Positions 45,880 through 54,596 of a DNA stretch of 64,000 nt are shown here, one piece after another. The notes beneath the pieces were generated by a model. The model saw only the letters and a list, made by a program, of their open reading frames with translations, searched no databases and was not told the DNA's origin. Origin of the DNA: UTCHB3 sp002050155. Its GTDB lineage: Bacteria > Bacteroidota > Ignavibacteria > Ignavibacteriales > Ignavibacteriaceae. Both the position numbers and the translations under genes were made by a program. The first letter of the stretch is position 1; every line of letters starts with the position of its first letter. The stretch is taken from contig CP129491.1 of NCBI GenBank assembly GCA_030584105.1, forward strand, positions 992,001 through 1,056,000. The letters run 5' to 3'.

Positions 45880-48789
45880 TCATTTAAGCAGTATCATTTT
45901 CTTAATATCGCTGAAATGCTGCTCACTCAAAGTAGTCGCTTTCAGTTCATAGAAATAAATTCCGCTGGTGAGTTTCTGACCGCCGGCATCATCCGCATTC
46001 CAATAAGTGGAATATGTACCCGCTTCGTTAAAACCATCAAAAAGGACTTTAACCACTTCGCCAAGCAGGTTGTAAACTGTGATTTTCACATTCGCCGCTT
46101 GAGGCAGGCTGTAGTCAATCTTTGTGATTGGGTTGAAAGGATTCGGGTAATTCTGCCCTAATGAAAACGCAACGGGAAGCGTTGTCGGAGTTTTAACATC
46201 GGTAACAGTTCCGTTATAGTTAAACGACAGAGAAACCATACCTACAACTCCTGTTGAACCAACAACTGTACCGGCACCTGTATTCAGGTTTAAAGTAACC
46301 AAATCTGCCGGTTGATTTGTAGCAGCTTTCAAACCATATAATATACCCTGATCGTCGAACTCTAAATCAGTTGTAACAACTCCGAAACCGGTTTGACCCA
46401 ATTTTGTGGTATCGCCGTTGGTAAGATTAATCTTAAAAATTACATCTTTAGGCGAACCAATAGCTCTGAACAGCGATGCGTAAAGCTCATTCGTTTGCGG
46501 GTGAAACGCAATCGATTGAGTTGCTGCCTGGGAAGTAACTTTTTCAACCATGGATGAGTCTGTTAAACTAACAGCAAAAATTTTACCATTTTTTGCTGAA
46601 GCATACAGGTTTCCTGAAGTATCAAAAGCAATTGAAGTCAACTCAGTTACCGAAGCTTTGAAGAGCGTGTGCGCATCTCCTCCGCTCGAATTAACTCTTA
46701 CTATTTCCATCGGATTTGCGTTTCTTAACCCGTAAATTACTTTTGTTTTAGGGTTAACTGCAATGCTAAGCATAGAGTTAATGTTTGTTGCCCCTATTTC
46801 TGTGGGCACGCCATTTCCTGTTCGGAGATAGAACAATTTATTATCAGCATTACCACCGGAAAGAGCAAACATTGCTTTTTCTTCCGTAGGAATGATATCG
46901 TAACCGGTTAAGGTAAGAGGTACCTGAAGCACTTCGTTATTGTTTGAAACAACCACTAAGGTATCACTGATTACTCCCAAATCTTCAGGAACAGCAGTCA
47001 GTTCAATATCCATCGCTCTGTTCGGGTCCAGAGTGAAGGGATACGAAATCGTCGTATTGATTCTAAAGTTGTTCGTATTGAAGTGCATATCGGTGATAAC
47101 CAACGGATCGGTTCCAAAGCTGGTTATTGTGAAAGTTTCCGTATGACTTGTTGTTTGCCTTTCGACCTCACCAAAATTCAGTGCGGTTTTATCAATAAAG
47201 GCAACAGTTCCGTCGTACGGTTCAACTCTAAGAATACCTGCCCATGTACTCCATGTGTTTAATGCTGAAGCATATTCAGTAAAAAGCACAAATTCAGTCT
47301 CCGTCCGTGGGTCTAACCAAATGCCCATATAATCGCCCCAGCGGTTTCTTGTGGTGCCGAATGTTTTCACATAATTAGCTTTGCCGGTTTGAAGAGGCGC
47401 ACTGTATTCGAAACCCGTTTCACCCACCGCTTTGGAAGAGTAAAAAGCACCGACATACTCAGTATTTGCAGATCGTGCAAAGGTAGCCGCCACATTCTGA
47501 TATTTATCCACAGCCAAAGCCGGGAAGAAATACCAGTATCCCGGTGCACCCAGAACCGCCTGTTCTTCCAGTGTTTTGCTCGTCGTGTTAATCTTTACAT
47601 AGTGTAAAGCAGAGTTAGCCGCAGATGAAGGATTTTTAATCGAGTGCATTGCCCATATATAGCCATCGCGGAATATTGGCTCGAACTGTAATTCACCGTC
47701 GTTTACGGATAATGCAGGCGACCCTCCGCCAAGCTGATTAGCATTCGGCGGACTTTGATATGACATCGTCGGAACGGTAGTACCTTTCAAAACAGGAGCT
47801 GTCAATGGGTTTTCTACCCAGTAGAGTGCCATAAAATTTGAGCCACCGGGCACATACAAAAAGTAGTATTTTGAAGGATCGTGGGTATATGATACCGTGG
47901 GCCTCAAGTGAAATATCCTTTGGTTTGTGGGACCAGGTGAAGGATATTTGATATCGTAAAGGTCGTTCCAGGTAATTGTAGCATTCACATCGTTTGAGTA
48001 AAATGGTGCTTTCGGAAATATTCTGATTTTTGAATATTGGAAAGTGGAAGAAAAAGTAAATTGACTTCCTGTGATGTAAATACAATCATCATCAAACCCA
48101 ACCCCCTGATAATCCATCCAACTACCGGAAGGAGCGTTACCATTCACATCAGTGGGGATTGCGAAATTATACCACCTTCCTAATGGAATAGAATCTTCTG
48201 AAACCGAGAAAAGAAGGAAGCCGCGTGCCGGGCTATCTCTTTGATCCAACCACACCTGAACCCATCTTTTATCGTAATGATCGTAGAAGATTTTTGGGTC
48301 AAATGCACCGGGATTTTGGATTGTTGTTCCAAACCACTGGTCGGCATTAATTCTTTTAATCAGGTTACCGTTCATGTCAAAAATTCCAAAATCACTGTTC
48401 ACCTGAGCCACGATGTACCCTGCACCAACCGCCACATAGGGGTCGGGGGGAATCGAGTTGGTTTGAGTTAACCCTTGGAAATTTTTAGTCAATACAGCAT
48501 GAGTAGTATCAATGCTTTCAACGCCGGCATTTTTATCCTCGAAATAAAATTTCATCGGATCGTACATGCCTTGATAAGCCTCAATATAAACAGGTTCAGG
48601 TTTGTAGCTGAACTTGTTTTTAATGGTTTCCGGCTTTGGTGGCACTCCGGTGGGTACCATTCCATAGCTATCGGTAGTAACAAGTACACCGCCGGTTTTT
48701 GAACCTGCAGCAGGCCCCGAATAGCTTTGTGCGATTAAGGCAGTTGTAGTAAATAGTATTACTACGGAAAAAACGATGTTCCTTAACAT
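45880..48789 (-). CDS. Secreted protein with C-terminal type IX sorting domain
   Basis: 969 residues from ATG 48789, chosen because GGAGGAAGG lies just before it; an upstream TTG would use that site as coding sequence. Signal peptide 1-22 (VFSVVILFTTTALIAQ). The first 520 residues look like a large propeller-type domain with Asp- and aromatic-rich blocks (GSWMDYQGVGFDDDCIYITG). A choice-of-anchor/ASPM-like beta domain follows near 535-640 (LNFGEVERQTTSHTETFTI), then WD-like repeats on values and units. The last 90 residues are the T9SS type A domain (GQNYPNPFNPITKI, VYNLLGEVVK, SGIYFYELKA). It is exported and then anchored or released at the surface. No substrate can be named. Confidence 0.9.
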   Translation of the reverse strand: MLRNIVFSVVILFTTTALIAQSYSGPAAGSKTGGVLVTTDSYGMVPTGVPPKPETIKNKFSYKPEPVYIEAYQGMYDPMKFYFEDKNAGVESIDTTHAVLTKNFQGLTQTNSIPPDPYVAVGAGYIVAQVNSDFGIFDMNGNLIKRINADQWFGTTIQNPGAFDPKIFYDHYDKRWVQVWLDQRDSPARGFLLFSVSEDSIPLGRWYNFAIPTDVNGNAPSGSWMDYQGVGFDDDCIYITGSQFTFSSTFQYSKIRIFPKAPFYSNDVNATITWNDLYDIKYPSPGPTNQRIFHLRPTVSYTHDPSKYYFLYVPGGSNFMALYWVENPLTAPVLKGTTVPTMSYQSPPNANQLGGGSPALSVNDGELQFEPIFRDGYIWAMHSIKNPSSAANSALHYVKINTTSKTLEEQAVLGAPGYWYFFPALAVDKYQNVAATFARSANTEYVGAFYSSKAVGETGFEYSAPLQTGKANYVKTFGTTRNRWGDYMGIWLDPRTETEFVLFTEYASALNTWSTWAGILRVEPYDGTVAFIDKTALNFGEVERQTTSHTETFTITSFGTDPLVITDMHFNTNNFRINTTISYPFTLDPNRAMDIELTAVPEDLGVISDTLVVVSNNNEVLQVPLTLTGYDIIPTEEKAMFALSGGNADNKLFYLRTGNGVPTEIGATNINSMLSIAVNPKTKVIYGLRNANPMEIVRVNSSGGDAHTLFKASVTELTSIAFDTSGNLYASAKNGKIFAVSLTDSSMVEKVTSQAATQSIAFHPQTNELYASLFRAIGSPKDVIFKINLTNGDTTKLGQTGFGVVTTDLEFDDQGILYGLKAATNQPADLVTLNLNTGAGTVVGSTGVVGMVSLSFNYNGTVTDVKTPTTLPVAFSLGQNYPNPFNPITKIDYSLPQAANVKITVYNLLGEVVKVLFDGFNEAGTYSTYWNADDAGGQKLTSGIYFYELKATTLSEQHFSDIKKMILLK

Positions 48790-48818
48790 TCTACCTTCCT
48801 CCAAGTTTTTAGAAAATT

Positions 48819-49388
48819 CTATTTCTGGTCGGCTTTCCAGGCTTTATATTGATTAAGAAGACTTGTAGCCTTTTCGTCAGAATTAACTGTTGTAGTGAAT
48901 TTAAATTCTTTCGTGTCCCCGGGCCATTTAATCACTTGAATACTTTTGGTTTCTCCAAGGTATTCACCATTTGAAGATTCATAAGATTCACTAAATGATC
49001 CGGCCATTGAATAGTAAATAGGGGCACACTTACATTTTGCGTCATACAGGAAATTGATGTTGGAAATGTCGCTAAATTTAAATTTAACCAAAGCGTTCAA
49101 TTTGCCGCCTTCTTCAAACACTTCTTTCGAAGTAACTTGAAGCGCAGGGTTATCTTCTTCAAATTTAGAACCTTTAACATAATCATCAATCAGTTCAGCA
49201 AAATCTTTCAATGTTGCATCTTCTTCATCGCTGCTTGATGATTGGATATTGTAAAACTTAATCCATCCTTCACCTGAACCGTCTGAGTTTAGTTTGTAGG
49301 AATATTCTTTTTTATCAACAGTGAGACAACCTGCAAACATTACAGCTATAAAGAACAGGGCTATTAGTCTCAGAGAAATTAGTTTCAT
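48819..49388 (-). CDS. Lipoprotein, function unknown
   Basis: 189 residues with a lipoprotein signal peptide; the lipobox FAGC places the lipid Cys near residue 21. The mature part is polar with a Ser/Asp/Glu patch (QSSSSDEEDATLKD) and a CKC motif near residue 120. The SD AAGGAGACC precedes ATG 49388. It ends 29 bases before the T9SS cargo gene on the same strand, so the two are probably co-transcribed and both act at the cell envelope. No family recognised. Confidence 0.82.
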   Translation of the reverse strand: MKLISLRLIALFFIAVMFAGCLTVDKKEYSYKLNSDGSGEGWIKFYNIQSSSSDEEDATLKDFAELIDDYVKGSKFEEDNPALQVTSKEVFEEGGKLNALVKFKFSDISNINFLYDAKCKCAPIYYSMAGSFSESYESSNGEYLGETKSIQVIKWPGDTKEFKFTTTVNSDEKATSLLNQYKAWKADQK

Positions 49389-49807
49389 TAGGGTCTCCTT
49401 TTAGACAGAAATGAGTTAAATTATGTTTTTTTAAAAATGCGGAATGAACTAACCAAGATACGAAAATCCCGCTGTGCAAACAAGATAAAAACATCTCATT
49501 TGTTTGACTTTGTACACTTTTGTTGCTCCGTTTGTTTCATAGGGGTGTTCTGTTTGTTGCAATGAAGTGTTCTATTTGCTTAATGGGATTGTTCCGATTG
49601 TTTCATTGGGTTGTCCCGTTTGTTAAAAAGGATTGTTTCGTTTTTTGAATAGGATTGTTCCGATTGTTATAATGAATTGTTCCGTTTACTACAAAGGAAA
49701 CACAATTTATATCCGAATTAATTCAATTCGCTCCACTTTTTGTTATTTTGTGCTTTAATTTTTGGGAACATTTTTTAAATCATTTTTTTGTTTATTTTTA
49801 CAGAGCT
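49389..49807. other. Divergent intergenic region dominated by a 22-bp array
   Basis: 419 bases between the lipoprotein start and ybaK. It holds the 22-bp tandem array at 49524-49699; the remainder is AT-rich. No credible gene is present. Confidence 0.6.
49524..49699. repeat. Tandem array, 22-bp unit, 8 copies, exact period
   Basis: Units start at 49524, 49546, 49568, 49590, 49612, 49634, 49656 and 49678 with no indel. The consensus begins TGTTCCGTTTGTT and ends AATGGGAT. Copies differ from each other by roughly a quarter to a third of positions. The period is about two helical turns. Confidence 0.9.
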
Positions 49808-50275
49808 ATGTCTAAAACCAATGCAATTCGTTTGTTGGAGCGTATGGGCGTCAAATTTAACACCATTTCTTACCCCGTTTCCGAAGAAGAATTAGATGCC
49901 GTTTCAGTTGCAAAAAAGGTGGGTTTGGACCCCGACACTGTCTTCAAAACCTTGGTTGCCCGAAATGAAGCGAATAAGATTTTCGTGTTTATAATCCCCG
50001 GACCTTATGAACTTGATTTGAAAAAAGCCGCAAAATCCTCCGGCTCCAAAAGAGTTGAAATGGTTAAGGTTAAAGAGCTTTTTGACCTAACCGGCTACAT
50101 TCGCGGAGGCTGCTCCCCCATCGGAATGAAAAAACATTACCCAAGTTTTATTGATGAAACAGCTTTTTTGTTTGATCAAATTTCTGTAAGTGCCGGTGAA
50201 CGCGGAACCCAGATCATTTTAGAACCAACTTCCCTCGTAAAAACAATTGAAGCAAAAGTGGTGGATCTAATTTGA
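49808..50275 (+). CDS. ybaK: Cys-tRNA(Pro)/Cys-tRNA(Cys) deacylase, YbaK/EbsC type
   Basis: 155 residues from ATG 49808 (MSKTNAIRLLE). The longer frame from 49748 adds a hydrophobic stretch foreign to the family and is probably leader. It hydrolyses Cys mischarged on tRNA-Pro. Family marks are GLDPDTVFKTLVAR with the conserved Lys, ELDLKKAAKSSGSKRVEMV and TGYIRGGCSPIGMKK, with the conserved Gly-Gly-Cys-Ser-Pro. The length agrees with E. coli YbaK (159). A decayed partial copy of its 5' end lies downstream at 50394. Confidence 0.93.
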   Translation: MSKTNAIRLLERMGVKFNTISYPVSEEELDAVSVAKKVGLDPDTVFKTLVARNEANKIFVFIIPGPYELDLKKAAKSSGSKRVEMVKVKELFDLTGYIRGGCSPIGMKKHYPSFIDETAFLFDQISVSAGERGTQIILEPTSLVKTIEAKVVDLI

Positions 50276-50393
50276 ACACCCCTAAGGGTAACTTTTGGAA
50301 CATCCCACCCGGTAAACATAAGAGCGTAAAAAATTTGTGTAATTGGTTTAAAGTCTATGTTTGAAGAGCGCTCCATACCCACTTCTATGAAAC

Positions 50394-50440
50394 GGCGCCA
50401 AATTCACTTCATTTTCTTACCCGATTTCCGAAGAAAAACC
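50394..50440 (+). pseudogene. Decayed echo of the ybaK 5' end
   Basis: Bases from GGCGCCAAATT to TTTCCGAAGAA match ybaK codons at 49847-49890 in the same order, about three quarters identical and without gaps. It has no open frame and no function is expected. Confidence 0.7.
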
Positions 50441-50497
50441 TTAAATTAGACTTTTACTATTTTAACAAATCTGTATCATCAATTCTCAGGTAATATT

Positions 50498-53383
50498 GTG
50501 AACCGAAAATATCAATTCCAACCGGTGTTATTTTTTATTCTCTTTCTTTCAACCGTAGCGTTTGCACAGGGAAAAAAACATCCTGACCACAACATGTACG
50601 ATCTTTGGAAGAGAATAGAAGCACCTCAAATTTCGAAAGATGGAAAATTCATTCTTTTCGAAGTAAACTCTTTCCGAAAAGACGGCACGCTAAATATATT
50701 TGATAAGGACGCGGGAAAAACGATTACAATTCCCCGCGGGAAAGGTGCAAAGATATCCGCTGGTGGCGAGTATGTAGTGGCACTTATAAAACCCGGTTTC
50801 GACACACTGAAATCTGCTAACCTAAAAAAGGTTAAAAAAGATGATTTGCCAAAAGATTCTTTGGTGATTTATCTGACTGAGGCAGAAACTTTCCAAAAAT
50901 TTTCGAACATTAAGTCATTTCAGCTTCCTGAGCAGTCAACCGGCTGGTTTGCTTATCTCTTTGATAAAGAAAAGCCTGAGAAAAAAGAAGATAAATCAAA
51001 AGATTCAACCTCGGCACCTGATTCAAGCCAAATTTCACCCGATTCTTCGTTGGTAAAAACTGAGCCTTCCGGTGCTGTACCCGACACTTCAATTAAAGCC
51101 AAAACAGACGAAAAACCGGCATCAAAAGGAAAAAAAGAGGGCACCAAATTCGTTGTTGCTAACCCACTGACAGGAAAGGAACTTCACTATGAAAATGTGG
51201 AAAGCTACACCTGCGCCAAAGATGGTCTTAATTTTGCCTTCATTTCATTTGTGGATGATTCAGTTGATATAAGCTATGTGGTAAGGGTGAATGTTCACTC
51301 ACTTTCTTCAGATACACTTAAACTGAATGGTGTTGTAAAGTCTCTTGTGCTTTCGGATGACGGAAAGAAATTAGCATTTTTGTTCTCTTCTGATACCTTA
51401 GAGAATGCTAAAAATTTTAACCTTTACTTGTTGGAAAAAGGTAAAACTGAACCTACCGTTCTGATTGATTCAGTCAGCGCTTCACTTCCCCCGGGCATGC
51501 GAGTTTCGCAAAACTACGATCTTAATTTTTCGGAATCAGGCAGAAGGTTGTTCTATGGGGTTGCCAAAGCCCTTGAAAAAGAACCCGATGAAACCCTTCT
51601 GGATGAAGAAAAACCAAATGTTGAGGTTTGGAGCTGGCACGACCCGATTCTTCAAACTCAGCAAAATGTGGAATTAAACAAAGAAAAGAAGAAAACTTTT
51701 CTCTTTGTTTATGATTTTGATCAGAAAAATGCAGTTCAATTAACAGATTCTTTGATTGAATCGGTGAGTTATTCAACTTTAACGGATAACAACTTTGCAA
51801 TGGGCACCTCTTCAATCGGCTATCAGCAACTTGGCTCATGGGAAGATTTTTATTCCGATATCTATTCTGTTGATATGAGAACGGGAAAAAGAACGCTTGT
51901 AGCTCAGAAAAATTCGCAATATAAAAACATTTCGCCGCACGGCAATTTTATTGTTTGGTACGATGTAAATGATTCCACATGGTATTCGTGGAATAACAAC
52001 ACAAACCAAAAGAACCAAATTTCAAATGGAATTGATGCCCCAATTTGGGATGTTGAAAATGATGTGCCGGCTCTTCCCGGTGCTTATGGTATCGGCGGAT
52101 GGTCCGAAGATGATTCTGAAGTGCTGATTTACTCGCAGTTTGATGTCTGGTTAGCGGATGCAAACGGAAAAAACAAACCGATTAATATAACAAACGGCGC
52201 CAATTCAAAAACGGAGTTCAGAGCCCTCATTTTGAACAGAAAAAAGCCCTGGTTTGCAAAAAATGACGATATCTATTTCCGAATTTTCGACAAAGTGACG
52301 AAAGAAAGCGGTTTTGCGGCTTATTCTCCAAAAGAGAAGAAAACCGTTCAGTTGATCAAAACTCCGAATTTCTATACCTGGATACTGAAAGCTGAAAATA
52401 GTAACGATGTAATCTTTAGCAGAGAATCAGTTTCGGAATCCCCCGATGTTTATTTTTCTCACGGTTTCAGCACACCGGTTAAAATTTCAGATATTAATCC
52501 GCAACAGAAAGATTATTACTGGGCAAATGTACAGTTGGTTAAATATCACAGTATCGACGGGGTGCCGTTGGAAGGTCTGCTGTATGTGCCCGATAATTTG
52601 GATGTTTCAAAAAAATACCCAATGTTGGTTTATTATTACGAAAAATATTCCGAAAACAGATACCGCTATTGGACACCGGGCCCCAGTCGTTCGATTATCA
52701 ACCCAAGTTTTTATGCGGGAAACGATTATGTGATTTTTATTCCCGATATCGTCTATCAGGAAGGATTTCCCGGAAAAAGCGCTTATAACTGCATTGTTGG
52801 CGGTACTTTAGAGATGATTGACCAATTTCCCTTTATCGACCGGGATAGAATCGGTTTGCAGGGGCAAAGTTGGGGCGGCTACCAAACCGCATATTTAATC
52901 ACCCAAACCAACCTCTATAAAGCCGCTATGGCGGGGGCTCCCGTTTCAAACATGACGAGTGCTTACGGCGGTATCCGGTGGGGCTCCGGCTTGGTGCGCG
53001 AGTTCCAGTATGAAAAAGGGCAAAGCAGAATTGGCGCCTCATTGTGGGATAAACTTGAATTATACATCGAAAACAGCCCATTATTCTATCTGGACCGAGT
53101 GAACACACCACTTCTGATAATGTCGAACGATAAAGATGATGCGGTGCCGTGGTACCAAGGGATCGAGCTTTTCACCGGTTTGCGCCGTTTGGGTAAACCC
53201 GTCTGGCTTCTGAACTATACCGGCGATGTTCACAACCTAAAGGAGACAAGTTGGGGAAACCGTGTAGATTTAAGCATAAGAATGATGCAGTTCTTCGACC
53301 ATTACCTGAAAGGAACTGCTGCTCCGGATTGGATGACAAAAGGCGTGAAAGCAATTGAAAGAGATAAAGTCCGCGGGTATTGA
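50498..53383 (+). CDS. S9 family prolyl oligopeptidase-like peptidase, exported
   Basis: 961 residues, GTG start with signal peptide (PVLFFILFLSTVAFAQ). The N-terminal propeller region holds a Lys/Ser/Asp/Pro low-complexity insert near residues 155-210. The alpha/beta hydrolase domain occupies about 690-945. Its catalytic triad is Ser791 in GQSWGGY, Asp881 in SNDKDDAVPW and His912 in GDVHNLKE. It cleaves short peptides, probably in the periplasm or at the surface. The length exceeds usual S9 enzymes (about 700-800) mainly through the insert. The next gene starts inside its 3' end. Confidence 0.92.
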   Translation: MNRKYQFQPVLFFILFLSTVAFAQGKKHPDHNMYDLWKRIEAPQISKDGKFILFEVNSFRKDGTLNIFDKDAGKTITIPRGKGAKISAGGEYVVALIKPGFDTLKSANLKKVKKDDLPKDSLVIYLTEAETFQKFSNIKSFQLPEQSTGWFAYLFDKEKPEKKEDKSKDSTSAPDSSQISPDSSLVKTEPSGAVPDTSIKAKTDEKPASKGKKEGTKFVVANPLTGKELHYENVESYTCAKDGLNFAFISFVDDSVDISYVVRVNVHSLSSDTLKLNGVVKSLVLSDDGKKLAFLFSSDTLENAKNFNLYLLEKGKTEPTVLIDSVSASLPPGMRVSQNYDLNFSESGRRLFYGVAKALEKEPDETLLDEEKPNVEVWSWHDPILQTQQNVELNKEKKKTFLFVYDFDQKNAVQLTDSLIESVSYSTLTDNNFAMGTSSIGYQQLGSWEDFYSDIYSVDMRTGKRTLVAQKNSQYKNISPHGNFIVWYDVNDSTWYSWNNNTNQKNQISNGIDAPIWDVENDVPALPGAYGIGGWSEDDSEVLIYSQFDVWLADANGKNKPINITNGANSKTEFRALILNRKKPWFAKNDDIYFRIFDKVTKESGFAAYSPKEKKTVQLIKTPNFYTWILKAENSNDVIFSRESVSESPDVYFSHGFSTPVKISDINPQQKDYYWANVQLVKYHSIDGVPLEGLLYVPDNLDVSKKYPMLVYYYEKYSENRYRYWTPGPSRSIINPSFYAGNDYVIFIPDIVYQEGFPGKSAYNCIVGGTLEMIDQFPFIDRDRIGLQGQSWGGYQTAYLITQTNLYKAAMAGAPVSNMTSAYGGIRWGSGLVREFQYEKGQSRIGASLWDKLELYIENSPLFYLDRVNTPLLIMSNDKDDAVPWYQGIELFTGLRRLGKPVWLLNYTGDVHNLKETSWGNRVDLSIRMMQFFDHYLKGTAAPDWMTKGVKAIERDKVRGY

Positions 53384-54407
53384 TCTCTTTTTTCAGGGTT
53401 CTAAGGGCTCTGAGTTTTTTCAGGGTTCTAAGGGTTTTCAGAGTTCCCGGGTTCCCCCGGATTTCCGGATTAATTTTCAGGGTTCTCAGATTAAAATTCC
53501 GAGAACCCCACTTCTGCGAAGCTCTCTCTTCCCCACCGGGAATTTTGCCGTTGAGCGCTTCGAGTTGAATCATCCCCTTGTGCAGGGAAATAAATGGTAT
53601 AAATTAAAACCGAATATTAAAAAATGCCTTGATGAGGGAAAGGAGACAATCCTTTCCTTCGGAGGGGCTTTTTCAAACCATATTCACGCACTTGCTGCAG
53701 CCGGTTACTTGCTTGGAATAAGAACCATCGGTGTAATCAGGGGCGAGCGACCTTTGGTGCTTTCTTTTACTTTGCGAGAGGCTGAAAAATTTGGAATGCA
53801 GTTGCATTTTGTAACCCGTTCAGAGTATCGCCGGCGTTACTCACCTGATTATATTGTAGAACTTCAACGGCTGTTTGGTGATTTTTATGCAGTGCCCGAG
53901 GGTGGCAGCAACTACTTAGGTTTCTATGGCGCAGGTGAAATGTTGCCGCAAGACGCTGCTGATTTTTCCCATATAGTAACAGCAACCGGGTCAGGTGGCA
54001 CTGTCGGGGGCATATTACTGGCAGCCGATAAAATGGGGTTGAATGGTTTACAGGTGCTTTCAGTTCCGGTTTTGAAGGATTTCGGCTATGTGATGGATTC
54101 TGTTAAAAATTTTCTTGAAAATGAAAATTCCGCCGGGATTAAACGCTTAAAGGTGATTGAAGACTACCACTTTGGGGGATATGCAAAGTTTAAACCGGAA
54201 CTGTTAAACTTTATTTCCGAGTTTCAAAATATTTACCCCATTAAAATCGACCCCGTTTACACCGGTAAGGTGTTTTTTGCCGTTTCGGAACTTTCCCGCA
54301 AAGGCTATTTTAACGAGAGTGACCGGGTTTTAGTCTGCCATACCGGTGGGCTTCAGGGAAAAGTTGGCTTCCTCGAAAGATTTCCGGAATATTCTTTTAT
54401 TTCTTAA
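53355..54407 (+). CDS. D-cysteine desulfhydrase / ACC deaminase family PLP enzyme
   Basis: 350 residues from TTG 53355, which lies in the last codons of the peptidase gene. The family domain begins at about residue 47 (IPRTPLLRSSLF). The PLP Lys is in GNKWYKLK (about residue 80). SFGGAFSNHIHALAAAG and TATGSGGTVGG (phosphate loop) follow. The first 46 residues come from a 27-bp repeat (FFQGSKGSE, FFQGSKGF, FQGSQIK) not found in the family. Either this is a real extension or translation starts at a rare codon further in. Substrate could be D-cysteine or 1-aminocyclopropane-1-carboxylate; the sequence alone does not settle it. Confidence 0.85.
   Translation: MKEIKSAGIDLFFQGSKGSEFFQGSKGFQSSRVPPDFRINFQGSQIKIPRTPLLRSSLFPTGNFAVERFELNHPLVQGNKWYKLKPNIKKCLDEGKETILSFGGAFSNHIHALAAAGYLLGIRTIGVIRGERPLVLSFTLREAEKFGMQLHFVTRSEYRRRYSPDYIVELQRLFGDFYAVPEGGSNYLGFYGAGEMLPQDAADFSHIVTATGSGGTVGGILLAADKMGLNGLQVLSVPVLKDFGYVMDSVKNFLENENSAGIKRLKVIEDYHFGGYAKFKPELLNFISEFQNIYPIKIDPVYTGKVFFAVSELSRKGYFNESDRVLVCHTGGLQGKVGFLERFPEYSFIS
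53388..53490. repeat. 27-bp repeat TTTTTTCAGGGTTCTAAGG, coding
   Basis: Copies at 53388 and 53415 are 27 bases (nine codons) apart. A diverged third copy is near 53472 (TTTTCAGGGTTCT). They keep the reading frame of the PLP enzyme. The inverse GAGAACCCC follows at 53502. Confidence 0.85.
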
Positions 54408-54434
54408 ATCCTCGTTTTTATTTTTTCCCTTTCT

Positions 54435-54550
54435 TTCAGAGAAACCACTCAAAAAATTTTATCTTTTTCCAAGTCTCTCAAAAAACTTTTTCGTGTTCAG
54501 AGGCTCTTAAAAATGATATCATGCTTAGAAACTCTTAAAAATTGTATCGT
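54435..54550. repeat. Degenerate array, about 28-bp unit, 4 copies
   Basis: CTC(A/T)(T/A)AAAAA cores at 54448, 54477, 54504 and 54532, with steps of 29, 27 and 28 bases. Each is preceded by a TTCAGAG-like segment. It lies between two convergent genes. Confidence 0.65.
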
Positions 54551-54596
54551 TCACGGCTCCCTTTTTATCACTTTGCCCCGTGACCCGGTAAAATGC

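Noticed and set aside
49524..49699. CRISPR array
   Set aside because: Units are tandem without spacers, diverged, only 22 bp, and no cas genes are nearby.
49748..49807. 20-residue N-terminal extension of ybaK
   Set aside because: Hydrophobic and foreign to the family; ATG 49808 gives the family N-terminus.
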